Source of the DNA: AWTP1-13 sp963797005
GTDB lineage: Bacteria; Pseudomonadota; Alphaproteobacteria; Rhizobiales; Hyphomicrobiaceae
Direction: 5' to 3'
Assembly (NCBI GenBank): GCA_963797005.1
Contig: CAWCOF010000017.1
Span: forward strand, 1 to 64,000
Length of the DNA: 64,000 bases
In this document: piece by piece, positions 26,532 through 36,276 of the stretch
How positions within the stretch are numbered: position 1 is the first letter of the stretch
Layout: each line of letters begins with the position of its first letter
Made by a program: the position numbers and the translations under genes
Notes under the pieces: generated by a model
What the model was told of the DNA's origin: nothing
The model's database searches: none
Seen by the model: only the letters and a program-made list of their open reading frames with translations

Positions 26532-28060
26532 TCATGCGGCAGCCGGCAGGCGATAGAGCGCGCCGTATTTCTCGCGCAGGTAGGTGATGTAGGGCGCGAT
26601 GCTCATCGCCTTGCCGGTGGCGCGCTCGACCAATGCGTCCGCCTGGAGCTTGCGGCCGTGGACATAGATGTTCTCGCGCAGCCAGCCATGCAACGTTTCG
26701 AATTTGCCCGCGGCAATCTCGGCGGGAATCGCGGGATGCGCGCGAAGTGCGGCATCGTAGAACTGGGCGCTCAGGATGTTGCCGATGGTGTAGCCCTGGA
26801 AGCTGCCGCCGATGGTGCCGCCGTACCAGTGCACGTCCTGCAGGCAGCCGTCCCGGTCGTCGGGCGGGGTGATGACGCAAGTCGGCCTCGAAGCGCGCGC
26901 GCCAGGCCTCGGGCAGGTCCTTGACCGCGAGCCTGCCCTCGAGCAGGTCCAGCTCGAAATCGAAGCGCATCATGATGTGCAGGTTGTAGGTGACCTCGTC
27001 GGCTTCGGTGCGGATCAGGGACCGCTCGACCTTGTTGATGGCGCGATAGAAGGTGTCCAGCGGCACGGGCCCGAAGTGGTCGGGGAACGCCTTGCGCAGC
27101 GCGGGATAGAAGTACTCCCAGAAGCCGCGGCTGCGGCCGACCACGTTCTCCCATAGGCGCGACTGGCTCTCGTGCACGCCGGCCGAGGTGCCGTAGCCCA
27201 GCGGCGTGCCCTCGAGGTCGGCGGCCACACCCTGCTCGTAGAGCGCGTGGCCGGCCTCGTGCAGGGTGGAGAACAGCGCCTCGCTAGATCTCGTCCTCGC
27301 GCACGCGGGTGGTGATGCGCACGTCGCCGGCGGCGAGCTTGGTGCAGAACGGATGGTGCGTCTTGTCGAGCCGGCCGCGCGCCAAGTCGTAGCCGAAGCG
27401 CCGGGCGGCGGCGAGGCCGAGCTCGATCTGCGCGCCTTCCGCGAACGTGCCCTTGAGGCAGGAGCTGTCGGCCGGCCGCTGTTCGGTGATCGCGCGCACG
27501 ATCGGCACCAGCTCGGCGCGCAGCTCGCCGAAGAGTGCCTTGACCGAGGCCGTGGTCATGCCCTCGTCGGGGCCGTCGATCAGCGGATCGGCGATGTGGG
27601 CGTAGGGCGCGAAGAAGTCGGCGTAGGCGCGGCTGAAATCGAGCGCCTGCTCCAGCAGGGGCCGCATGGTGGCGAAGTCGTTGGCCGGCCGCGCCCGCGT
27701 CCAGGCATCGTACGAGGCCGAGCCGAATTGGCTCCAGCGGGCGACGAACTCGGCCGGCACCTTGACGGCCTTGTCGAAGTCGCGCCGGGCGACGCGGATC
27801 AGGCAGGCATCGTTGGAATCGTGGGGGAGGGCTTCCGCGTAGGGCACGAGATCATCGAGCAGCTTGCCGAGCGCGGGATCGATGCTCTTCTCATGGGCGA
27901 GACCGCTCAGCACGGCCCCTTGGCGCGCGCGTGCGGCGGCGCCTCCCGTCGGCATGTAGGTCGCCTGGTCCCAGGAGAGCACGGACGCGGCCGAGCCGAG
28001 GTCGCTGACCTCGAGCAGGCGCCGCTTCACCTCCGCCAGTTTCGCTTCGGCGGATTTCAC
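26532..28060 (-). pseudogene. M32 family carboxypeptidase (Taq type), two frameshifts
   Basis: Cytoplasmic zinc metallocarboxypeptidase of about 500 residues. The N-terminal half (GTG 28060, VKSAEAKLAEVK...) runs through HPFCTKLAAGDVRITTR; a slip near 27288 then stops that frame. The next frame supplies the zinc motif HEAGH within FSTLHEAGHALYEQG, then ESQSRLWENVVGRS. A second slip near 26880 leads to the frame with DVHWYGGTIGGSFQGYTIGN and the end at 26532. All conserved parts are present in order, so one indel at each place would restore the gene; either sequence error or recent loss. Confidence 0.85.
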
Positions 28061-28203
28061 GTTGGGCCCCGCTTGGAGCCGTCGTCGCGTGCTCGCTTCG
28101 CCGCGGCGAGCTGCCGCCTCTTCGACTGTGTCGGGGCTTGGCCTTGGTCCGGTTGCTCATGGTAGGCTTGGCCATCCTCTGCGTAAAAGGGCGGCACCGT
28201 AGC

Positions 28204-28958
28204 ATGATCTCCGGCCTCGACCACGTCGCCATCGCCGTTGCGTCCGTGGACGCCGCCGCGCAAGACTATGCCTTGCTCCTGGGCCGGCGCGGTGTGCAAG
28301 CCGACAACGGTGCGAGCGTCTTCCAGCTCGGCAACATGCGCCTTACGCTGCAGGCACTCGACGGCGGGAGCGAGGGCCTGTCGTCGCTTGCGTTCGCGGT
28401 CGATGACATGGACAAGGCGGAGCGGCTGTTGGCGCAGCGGGCGCTGCCGGCGCGCAAGGCCGATGGCGCGCTGCAGATCGAGCGCACGGCCACACATGGC
28501 GTCCCGATCACGCTCTGCCCCAAGGTGGATGCGGGCGCGCCCTCGCCCTTGGCCCAGTCCGAGGAAGGAGCAGCGGTCTCCGGCCTCGATCATGTCGTGA
28601 TCCGCTCGCCCAACCCGGAGCGCGCGATCGCGCTCTACGCCGGCCGCCTCGGCCTCAGCCTGAGGCTCGACCGCACCGAGCCCGGCCTGGGGCGCGCGCC
28701 TCATCTTCTTCCGCTGCGGCGACTCGATCGTCGAGGTGGCGCACGACCTGAAAGCGGGCGTTGGCGATGGGCCCGACCAGCTCTGGGGGCTCTCCTGGCG
28801 CGTGCGGGCGATCGGTGCGGCGCATGCGCGGCTCGAGGAGCGCCGGCGTCGAGGTCTCGGACCTGCGCACGGGCCGGCGGCCGGGCACGCAGGTGTTCAC
28901 CGTGAAGAGCCACACCGCCGGCGTGCCGACGCTCATGATCGGCCCGCAGGGCGCGTAG
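28204..28958 (+). pseudogene. two-domain VOC family protein, two frameshifts
   Basis: Glyoxalase-like protein starting MISGLDHVAIAVASVDAAA, with a second VOC half beginning SGLDHVVIRSPNPERAIALY. Near 28692 the frame slips; another frame gives VEVAHDLKAGVGDGPDQLWG, and after a further slip near 28845 a third gives VEVSDLRTGRRPGTQVFTVK and the end TLMIGPQGA at 28958. The parts fit a family protein of about 250 residues. It diverges from the M32 peptidase gene. Confidence 0.78.
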
Positions 28959-28960
28959 CG

Positions 28961-29050
28961 CGTAGGGTGCAATAAGCGAAAGCGCATTGCACCGCCCGGA
29001 TGGGGCCGCGCAATTCGGTGCAATACGGCTGTCGCTTATTGCACCCTACG
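28961..29050. repeat. nested inverted repeat
   Basis: Perfect 18-nt arms CGTAGGGTGCAATAAGCG (28961-28978) and its complement (29033-29050), with inner arms ATTGCACCG / CGGTGCAAT. It starts two bases after the VOC stop. It resembles the GTAGGGTGCAATAAGCG dispersed repeats of soil proteobacteria. It may fold in RNA and end transcription. Confidence 0.8.
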
Positions 29051-29130
29051 GGGTGCGCCTCGGCGCTTGCGGCAAAGCGGGCGAGGCGTCACTGTTGCGG
29101 GACGCGCCAAGAACAACTCCGGGGGAAGCG

Positions 29131-30295
29131 ATGAAAGTGTCCCTGTTCTATCTGCCGTCGCTGGGCTCCAGGGCCGACATCGAGGCCGGCATGGCGGGCA
29201 TGCGCGCCGACCTCTACCAGCAGATGCTGCGCGAAGTGTCCGAGCAGTGCCGGCTGGCCGATCAGCTCGGCTACGAGTCGGTCTCCTTCACCGAGCACCA
29301 CTTCCACATCGAGGGCTTCGAGGTCTCCAACAATCCCGTCCTGCTCGACCTCTACATCGCCATGCAGACCAAGCGCATCCGGGTCGGCCAGCTCGGCATC
29401 GTGCTGCCCGCGTCGAACCCGATCCGCGTGGCCGAGGACATCGCCATGCTCGACCACATGTCGGGCGGGCGGGCCTGCGCGGGCTTCGCGCGCGGCTACC
29501 AGCGCCGCTGGGTCGACATCATGGCGCAGCAGATGCACGGCATCCACGGCGCGCTGCCGCATCAGCACGACGAGATCGACGCCGCCAACCGCGCCGCGTT
29601 CGAGGAGTCCTTCCAGATCATCAAGAAGTGCTGGACCGAGGAGATGCTGACCTTCCAGGGCAAGTTCTGGAAGATCCCGGCCGGCGACACGCCCTGGCCG
29701 CTGGAGACCACGGCGAAGTGGGGCAAGGGCGTCGAGGACGGAATCTTGAAGGCTGTCGGCGTCGTGCCGAAGCCCCTGCAGAAGCCGCATCCGCCGATCT
29801 TCCAGCCGTTCGCCTCCTCGGAGAACTCGATCCGCTGGTGCGCCAGGAACGGCGTCACCGCGATCCTGCCGCCCATGCACGAGACGATCGAGAAGAACCT
29901 GTTCGAGGTGTACGCGTCGGAGTCGGGCCGTAAGCTCGGCGATGGCATGGGCATGCTGCGCGACATCATCATCGCGGACACGGACGAGGAAGCGCGCCGG
30001 CTGTGGCGGGACTCGGCGACGTTCGCGGGCGACGCCTGGTTCGTGCCGTTCGGCTTCCGGCGCGGCATGCTCGATCCGAAGACGGGCGAGGCGCCGACGA
30101 CGGAGGAGGCGATCGCCAAGGGCTATGCGCTGGTCGGCACGGTCGACACCGTGACCAGGAGCCTGGAAGCCTTGAAGCGGAAGCTGCCCGTCAACTGGTT
30201 GTTCGCCTGGACCCACAACACGCTGGTGCCCACACGCCAAGCTGATGCGCTCCATCGAGCGCTTCTATACCGAGGTCCTGCCGAAGGTGAGCTGA
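29131..30295 (+). CDS. LLM class flavin-dependent oxidoreductase, C-terminus frameshifted
   Basis: Luciferase-like monooxygenase of about 387 residues, starting MKVSLFYLPSLGS with GGGGGAAGC upstream. Typical parts: ESVSFTEHHFHIEGFEVSNN, RIRVGQLGIVLPASNPIRVAEDIAMLD and GGRACAGFARGYQRRW. The open frame passes 30295, but the natural tail (HAKLMRSIERFYTEVLPKVS, stop at 30295) is in another frame, so one extra base near 30231 is likely. A second LLM enzyme is at 5863; they are not close copies. Substrate unknown. Confidence 0.87.
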
Positions 30296-30495
30296 TGGTG
30301 TGGCCTCCCCTGCCCCTTGCCCTCGGGTCATCGTTGGGCAGGCCGCCACGGTGATTTAAGCTGACGGCGGCGGGGGCTTTGCCTTTGCCTTGTTCCTCTG
30401 GCGTTGGCTCCCGATCCTCTTGCTCCCCCGTGGCGATATCTACGACGGACTTGGCGAGCTGGTGGGATCGCGTGGGTGTTTCTAGCGCAATGGCG

Positions 30496-30768
30496 TCAGG
30501 CTGGCTTTACTTGGTCGGCCACGAGGCTCAGCGCAGCGATCTCTTCTGATGAGAGCCCTCTAACAACGCGCATCTCCCCTTCCTCAGGCTCGGCCAAATG
30601 CTTCGCCGTCGCTGCCAAGGCCTTCAAGGCATCGCCAATCGCTACGTTGAAGTATTTGAACGATGGGGCGGCCCTACCACGGCTGGCACTCCATTTGGCT
30701 TCGGGCGGCGGGGGTGGTGCTGGAACGGTCACTTGGACCACCCAGCCTGCTTGTGCTTTATCGGTCAT
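30496..30768 (-). CDS. small protein of unknown function
   Basis: 90 residues from MTDKAQAG: a short beta-like start (GWVVQVTVPA), a run of six prolines, then a helical part (NVAIGDALKALAATAKHLAE; LSSEEIAALSLVADQVKPA). No family recognised and no strong ribosome site. The codon pattern and balanced composition suggest a real gene, but I am not sure. Confidence 0.5.
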   Translation of the reverse strand: MTDKAQAGWVVQVTVPAPPPPPEAKWSASRGRAAPSFKYFNVAIGDALKALAATAKHLAEPEEGEMRVVRGLSSEEIAALSLVADQVKPA

Positions 30769-30891
30769 GCACGTGAGTTGCACGCGTTCGGCAACCCAAG
30801 TCAAGGTCGTTCAAATTCAAACTGACCCACTACTGGAATCTGGGCGCCACTCGCTGTAAGGGATTGCGAGCAGAAACGAAGGAGCCAGTAG

Positions 30892-31725
30892 ATGCGGACC
30901 GTGACGCTCAAGAACGGGAAAGATGTCCCCGTGCTGGGGCTCGGCACGTGGCGCATGGGCGAGCGCACCTCCGAGCGCGCGGCGGAGCTGGCGGCGCTCA
31001 AGCTCGGCATCGATCTCGGCATGCGCCTGATCGATACGGCCGAGATGTACGGCGAGGGCAAGGCCGAGGAGATCGTGGGCGAGGCCGTCGCCGGGCGGCG
31101 CGACGACTTCTTCATCGTCAGCAAGGTCTATCCGCACAATGCCTCGCGCAAGGGGGCGATTGCCGCCTGCGAGCGCAGCCTCGAGCGGCTCAAGACCGAC
31201 CGCATCGATCTCTACCTGCTGCACTGGCGCGGCTCCTATCCGTTGGCCGAGACCGTGGAGGCCTTCGAGACCCTGAAGAGCGACGGCAAAATCGACGCCT
31301 GGGGTGTGAGCAACCTCGATGTCGACGACATGGACGAGTTGGCGGGCGTGCCCAACGGCCGGAACTGCGCGTCCAACCAGGTGCTCTATCACCTCGGCAG
31401 CCGCAGCCCCGAGTGGGCGCTGCTGGAGCAGTGCCGCCGCGACAACATCATGGTGATGGCCTATTCGCCGCTGGGCCAGGGGCCGCTCTTGCGCAAGCCG
31501 CCGCTCAAGAAGATCGCCGACAAGCATGGCTGCGATCCGGCCGCCGTGGTGCTGGCGTGGGTCCTGCGGCACCCCGGTGTGATCACCATCCCCAAGGCCG
31601 TGAAGCCGGAGCACGTGCGCGCCAATGTCACCGCGCTCGACGTTGCGCTGGACAAGGAGGACCTGGCGGCGCTGGATGCGGCCTTCCCGCCGCCCAAGCG
31701 CGCGACGCCGCTCGGCATGCTGTAG
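30892..31725 (+). CDS. aldo/keto reductase
   Basis: NADPH-dependent carbonyl reductase, 277 residues, TIM barrel. The catalytic tetrad is visible: Asp48 and Tyr53 in DTAEMYGEG, Lys78 in IVSKVYPHN, His111 in LYLLHWRG. The cofactor end reads ITIPKAVKPEHVRAN. Start ATG 30892 with AAGGAG upstream. Close to the prokaryotic 2,5-diketogluconate-reductase-like group; substrate unknown. Confidence 0.93.
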   Translation: MRTVTLKNGKDVPVLGLGTWRMGERTSERAAELAALKLGIDLGMRLIDTAEMYGEGKAEEIVGEAVAGRRDDFFIVSKVYPHNASRKGAIAACERSLERLKTDRIDLYLLHWRGSYPLAETVEAFETLKSDGKIDAWGVSNLDVDDMDELAGVPNGRNCASNQVLYHLGSRSPEWALLEQCRRDNIMVMAYSPLGQGPLLRKPPLKKIADKHGCDPAAVVLAWVLRHPGVITIPKAVKPEHVRANVTALDVALDKEDLAALDAAFPPPKRATPLGML

Positions 31726-31795
31726 ACGATCTCGACCTGGCGGTCGGCCTCCCGTATTCTCCCGCGCCGTCACACGCCCCGAGGAGGTGTCCTTC

Positions 31796-32134
31796 ATGCG
31801 TCGCTTGGAATCCAAGACTGCGGTGACGCTGCTCTCGGCAACCGCCGCTATCGCCTTCGGTGCCAGCATGGCGCGCGCCGACGCCATCGACGGCGAGTGG
31901 TGCCTTGGCAAAAGCCATTTCGCCATCGACGGCCCGAAGATCCGCACGCCCGGGGGCAACACCATCAACGGCGACTATTCCCGGCATGGCTTCAGATATG
32001 TTGCCCCCGCCGGCGAGGCCGATGCCGGCGCCGAAGTCATGATGGTTCTGCTCAACGAGGAGACGGTGCAGCTGAGCCGAAACCCGGGATTGCCGAACCC
32101 CGAAATATGGCGCCGCTGCAAAGTGACAAGTTGA
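31796..32134 (+). CDS. small exported protein, unknown
   Basis: 112 residues with signal peptide (VTLLSATAAIAFGASMARAD); mature part GEWCLGKSHFAIDGPKI and then NGDYSRHGFRYVAP, ending in RRCKVTS. Two cysteines could form a disulfide. GAGGAGG precedes the ATG. It looks like the small lipocalin-like or DUF exported proteins of Hyphomicrobiales but I cannot name it. Confidence 0.65.
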   Translation: MRRLESKTAVTLLSATAAIAFGASMARADAIDGEWCLGKSHFAIDGPKIRTPGGNTINGDYSRHGFRYVAPAGEADAGAEVMMVLLNEETVQLSRNPGLPNPEIWRRCKVTS

Positions 32135-32247
32135 GACGTTGGCCAGTCGGACTTCGCTCGCATCGCAGATCTTGCCTCGATCGGTCTTGACGACCATCTT
32201 TTCGTAGCGCCGCTCGCCGCGTTGAATTGTGCAACCTGGAGCCCGAC

Positions 32248-32643
32248 ATGAAGAAGCTTGCCGTTGCTTTCCTTGCTGCCTTTCTGCTCGCCGCGCCGGT
32301 GCGCGCCGCCGATGCGCAGCCCGACCCGGATCTCGCCAAGTTCCGCACCGCCTATACGTCCGGCGAGGGGCTGGCCTACGTCGTCCTCTCGGACGCCAAG
32401 GGCGAGCACGTCTACCGCTATGGCAATGCGTCGCGACTGACCGCCAAGAAGGACCCCCGCGGCTACATGCTGTTCACCTGTGCGTCGCCGCACGTGTTCC
32501 TGCAACAGAAGCCCGAGGACAAGGCGGCGCTGATGAAGGCGCGCGTGGTGACGTCGGGCGAGCCGGACTTTGCCGCGCTCGACGCCAAGTATCTGTCGGG
32601 CTGCAAGAACCCGCTGGTGAAGTCGGCGATTCCCAAGAAGTAG
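32248..32643 (+). CDS. small exported protein, unknown
   Basis: 131 residues with a clean signal peptide (KKLAVAFLAAFLLAAPVRAAD). Mature part GEGLAYVVLSDAKGEHVYRYG then MLFTCASPHVFLQQ; two cysteines. No family recognised. Same strand as the preceding exported protein, 113 nt apart. Confidence 0.65.
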   Translation: MKKLAVAFLAAFLLAAPVRAADAQPDPDLAKFRTAYTSGEGLAYVVLSDAKGEHVYRYGNASRLTAKKDPRGYMLFTCASPHVFLQQKPEDKAALMKARVVTSGEPDFAALDAKYLSGCKNPLVKSAIPKK

Positions 32644-32691
32644 CGGCGTCGCGCAACGGCCGCGGATCGGCCTCCCGCGTCACGCTCGGCG

Positions 32692-35600
32692 TCACTTCCT
32701 GGCGGCCACGACCTCCATGCAGGAGCGATAGCGCTCGCTGATATTGTAGTCGAGCACCGAAAACCCGCACTCTTCGAGCAAGGCGTTCAGCCGCTGTCGC
32801 GAGAAGTTGTGGTAGTGCTCGATCTCGCCCCAATAGGGGTTGGTGCCGGCCGCATCGAGCGCGCGCCACACGATGCTGGCCATGTTCGGCATGGACACGA
32901 ACAGGACGCCACCGGGGCGCAGCAGGCGGCGCACGGCTTGCAATCCCTTCTTGGGGAACGGCATGTGCTCCAGCACGTCGGCCATGCTGACGACACTAAA
33001 GCGGGCCTCCGCGTCCATCTCCTCGATGTCGATTGAATGGGCCTCGATGCCGAGCTTGCGCAGGGCCTCCACGTTGTCCGTCCTGAGGTCGACGCCGACC
33101 GGCGTGTAGCCCCATTCCTCGGCCGTGAAGAGCAAGGACGCGTTGCCGAAGCCGACGTCGAGCCACTCGCCCTCCCGCACATGCCGCGCGATGCGCTCGA
33201 CGATGCGGGCTGAGACCTTGCGCTGGCCTTCGAGGTCGTAGCCGACGCGCTGGCTCGCCTGCGTGTCAGAGAAGACGATGTCGAGCATCTGAGGCGTGCA
33301 GTGCCCTTCCGTGAAGACGTGCCCGCAGCCATCGCAACTGTGCCACTTCATCGTCTTGGGGAGCGCCGGTTTGTAAAGGGCGTGGCGCGTGGTGTCCGCC
33401 TCGATGTGGTAGGGGATCTCGGTAGACCCGCACAGCGGGCAGGCGGCGTAAGCGATCCGGCCCGTGCAGGACGTAACGGTATCTTGAGACATTCTTAGCT
33501 CCTCACATTCGTTCGGCAGATCGGCGACGGCGAACGCCTGCGGCTCCTGTCCGCCGGCACGGAGCCGCACCATGTGCAGGTAGGCGGCCTCGATGTTGCG
33601 CGTATAGCGCGTGCTGTCGAACAGCGGTGAGGAGGCTCGGTTGCGTTCGAGCTTGCCGCGCAGCGCGCCGAGCGCGGCCGGGTCCCGGGCCAGTCGCAGG
33701 GCAAGCGCTTCGTAGTCGGCGAGCGTGTGAGTCATGAGCTCGGGCAACCCGACGGCGCTGAGCAGGCTGCCGGCGACGCGGCCGGCGAAGGTTGCTCCCG
33801 CGCACGTCACGACCGGCAGGCCCGCCCATAGCGCGTCGCTGGCCGTGGTGTGGCCGTTGTAGGGAAGGGTATCCAGAAACAGGTCGGCGATCCGGTAGCG
33901 CGCCAGGTGCTCCTGCATCCGCACCTTGGGGGCGAACACGAGACGGCCGGGATCGATGCCCTGCCGCACGGCCTCGCCCTGCAGGTTGGCCTTGCACAGG
34001 CCGTTGGCCTCGTAGAGCCACAGCACGCTGCCCGGCGTCTGCTCGATGAGGCGCATCCAGAGGCCGAACACCTCCTCGGTGATCTTGTAGGTGTTGTTGA
34101 AGGCGCAGAAGACGAAGCCGTCCTCCGGCAGCCCGCACTCGGCGCGTGTCGGGGGACGATCGGCGATCTGCCGGCGGGTGTCGTTGGGCTGGTAGCTGTC
34201 GGGAAGGTGGACGATCCGCTCGTCGTAGTCCGGCTGGCAGGCCATCGGGGCGACGAACGGGTCGGCGATCACGTAGTCGATGAACGTCGCGCCCATGCTG
34301 CCCGGATAGCCGAGGAAGCTCGCCTGGATCGGCGCCGGCCGATAGGAGAGGATCTCCGTCCTGGCGCCGCGCGTGTAGCCTTTCAGGTCGATGAGAATGT
34401 CGATGCGGTCGTCATGAATCCGGCGTGCCGCATCCGCGTGCGGGACGTTGCGGATGTCCACGAACGTGTCGAACGCGGCGATCAGCCTGCGGCGCGCGTC
34501 GCTGCCGTCGTTGGGGCTGAAGCAGTAGGCGAAGACCTCGAAGCGCTCCCGGTCGTGCCGCTCGATCAGCTCGGTGATCAGCGCGGCCGTGGCATGCTGG
34601 CAGTAGTCGGCGGAAAGATAGCCGATGCGAACCCGATCGCCCTTCCGTCGCCCGAGAGAGGCCGCGTACTGGCTGAAGACCTTGCCGCCCGCGACGTCCG
34701 CGCTCCGCGCCCAGACCCGAGCATGCGCGAGCTGGTCGGCGTGCGTGGTCGGCATCGCCAAGGTCGGAAAGGGTGACACCCTGAGCTCGCTCGCGCGGAC
34801 GGCCTCGAGGCAGTCCGCCTCGTCCGCATCGAGGCCGCGCCAATCGCAGACGTGGCGCCGCAGATCGCAAAGCTCGAAGCGCGCCGGCGTCAGGCCGGGA
34901 TTGCACGCCAGTGCCTGGCGGTATGCGGCGAGCGCTTCCCTCAGCTTGCCGGCGTCCTTGAGCGTGGCGCCCATGCAGTAGTGGGCGAGCGGGAGCTTCG
35001 GGTTGAGCGCGATCGCCTGCTCGATGGCGGCGACGGCATCCGCGCTCCTGCCCAGCGTTCCGAGCAGTACGCCCAGATTGCAGTGGATCTCGGCGTGATC
35101 GGGCCTGTGGCGAAGCGCGGTCTGAAAGGCCTCGATGGCCTCGGCCGAGCGTCCGAGATTCTGGAAGGTGAGCGCCAGATTGCAGTAGGCCTCGGCGCAG
35201 TCGGGCTTGTGGCCGATGGTGCGCTGATGGGCGGCGATCGCCTCCTCGAAGCGGTGCTGCAGCCGCAGGATGTTGCCGATCTCGGTGTGCAGGGTCACGA
35301 GGCCGGGCTTGAGCGCGAGCGCGCATTCGTAGGCGGTGATCGCGTCGGCGTGCTTGCCCTGGCGCTGCAGGACCTGGCCGAGGGTTGCGTGCGCCTCCGC
35401 CAGCATGGGCGAGAGCGCGAGCGCCTCCTGGCAGGCGGCCAGGGCGTCCTCGAGACACCCCTGCATCACCAGCGCGCGCGCCAGACCCGCGTGTGCGGCG
35501 GCGAGCGTCGGCTCGAGCGCGACCGCCTTCCGATAGGCCCGCTCGGCCTCGCCAAAGCGCGCTGTCTTCGCCAGGAAGTTGCCGAGATGGAGATGGGCGG

Positions 35601-35983
35601 CCGCCTGCGCGGGGCGCAAGACGATGACCTTGCCGACGGCATCAATCGCCTCGTCGAGGCGGCCGAGCTCGCCGAGGATGGCGCTGAGATTCAGGAGCGC
35701 GTCGGGATACTCCGGCTGCAGCGCAAGGCACTGCCGGATGAGTTCGACGGCTCTCTCGCCGTGGCCCGACTTGTGCTCGATGAGACCGAGATGGTGCAGG
35801 CTCGGGGCGTGATGCGGGTCGATCTCCAGGACCCGCCGGTGCGCGAGCGCCAGATTCGGACAGCCTGCCCGCCTTCAGGTGCGCAACCGCGTCCGCAAAC
35901 GCACCGGCTAGCCGCGGGTCGCTGCTGGCGTCCCAGCCAGAGCGATTGACCTTCTGCGCGGCCCGCCGTTGCTTGCGATTCAT
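32692..35983 (-). CDS. TPR/O-GlcNAc-transferase-like glycosyltransferase joined to a methyltransferase; N-terminal frameshift
   Basis: Order of domains: MNRKQRRAA start (35983), then about ten TPR repeats, a GT41 (SPINDLY/OGT-like) catalytic part (RIGYLSADYCQHA, FLGYPGSMGATFIDYVIADP, FCAFNNTYKI, NGHTTASDALWAGLPVV), then from about 33492 a separate module with a zinc-ribbon-like start (CPLCGS, CDGCGHVF) and a class I SAM methyltransferase (WLDVGFGNASLLF, SMADVLEHMPFP). The TPR start is in another frame until about 35865; the remaining frame is open to 32692. The methyltransferase has its own ATG (33492) with GAGGAG six bases ahead, which suggests two former genes. Likely modifies surface glycans or proteins; target unknown. 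Confidence 0.82.
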
Positions 35984-36276
35984 CACTGCTGATCCGGCCG
36001 TATTGCCGGCCAACGGTGTGGTGAAACGCTTGCGCGAGCCTGACCTGGCACTTGTTTCTACCGCGGGACCCGGAAGCCACAGCAGCGCCGATGAAGCCAG
36101 AAAACCGGCAGCCCGCACTCGACGTCCAGCCTCTCAACAGCTGCAAGAAGCCCCTACCCCCCATGGTGAACTAGCAAACTACCCGCCCTCCAGCAATCCG
36201 GTTCCGAACGCGACTGTTCATTTATCATTTGCAGGTTATGCTGCCCCTGGACATCCCGGCCACACTGCCACTGAAT

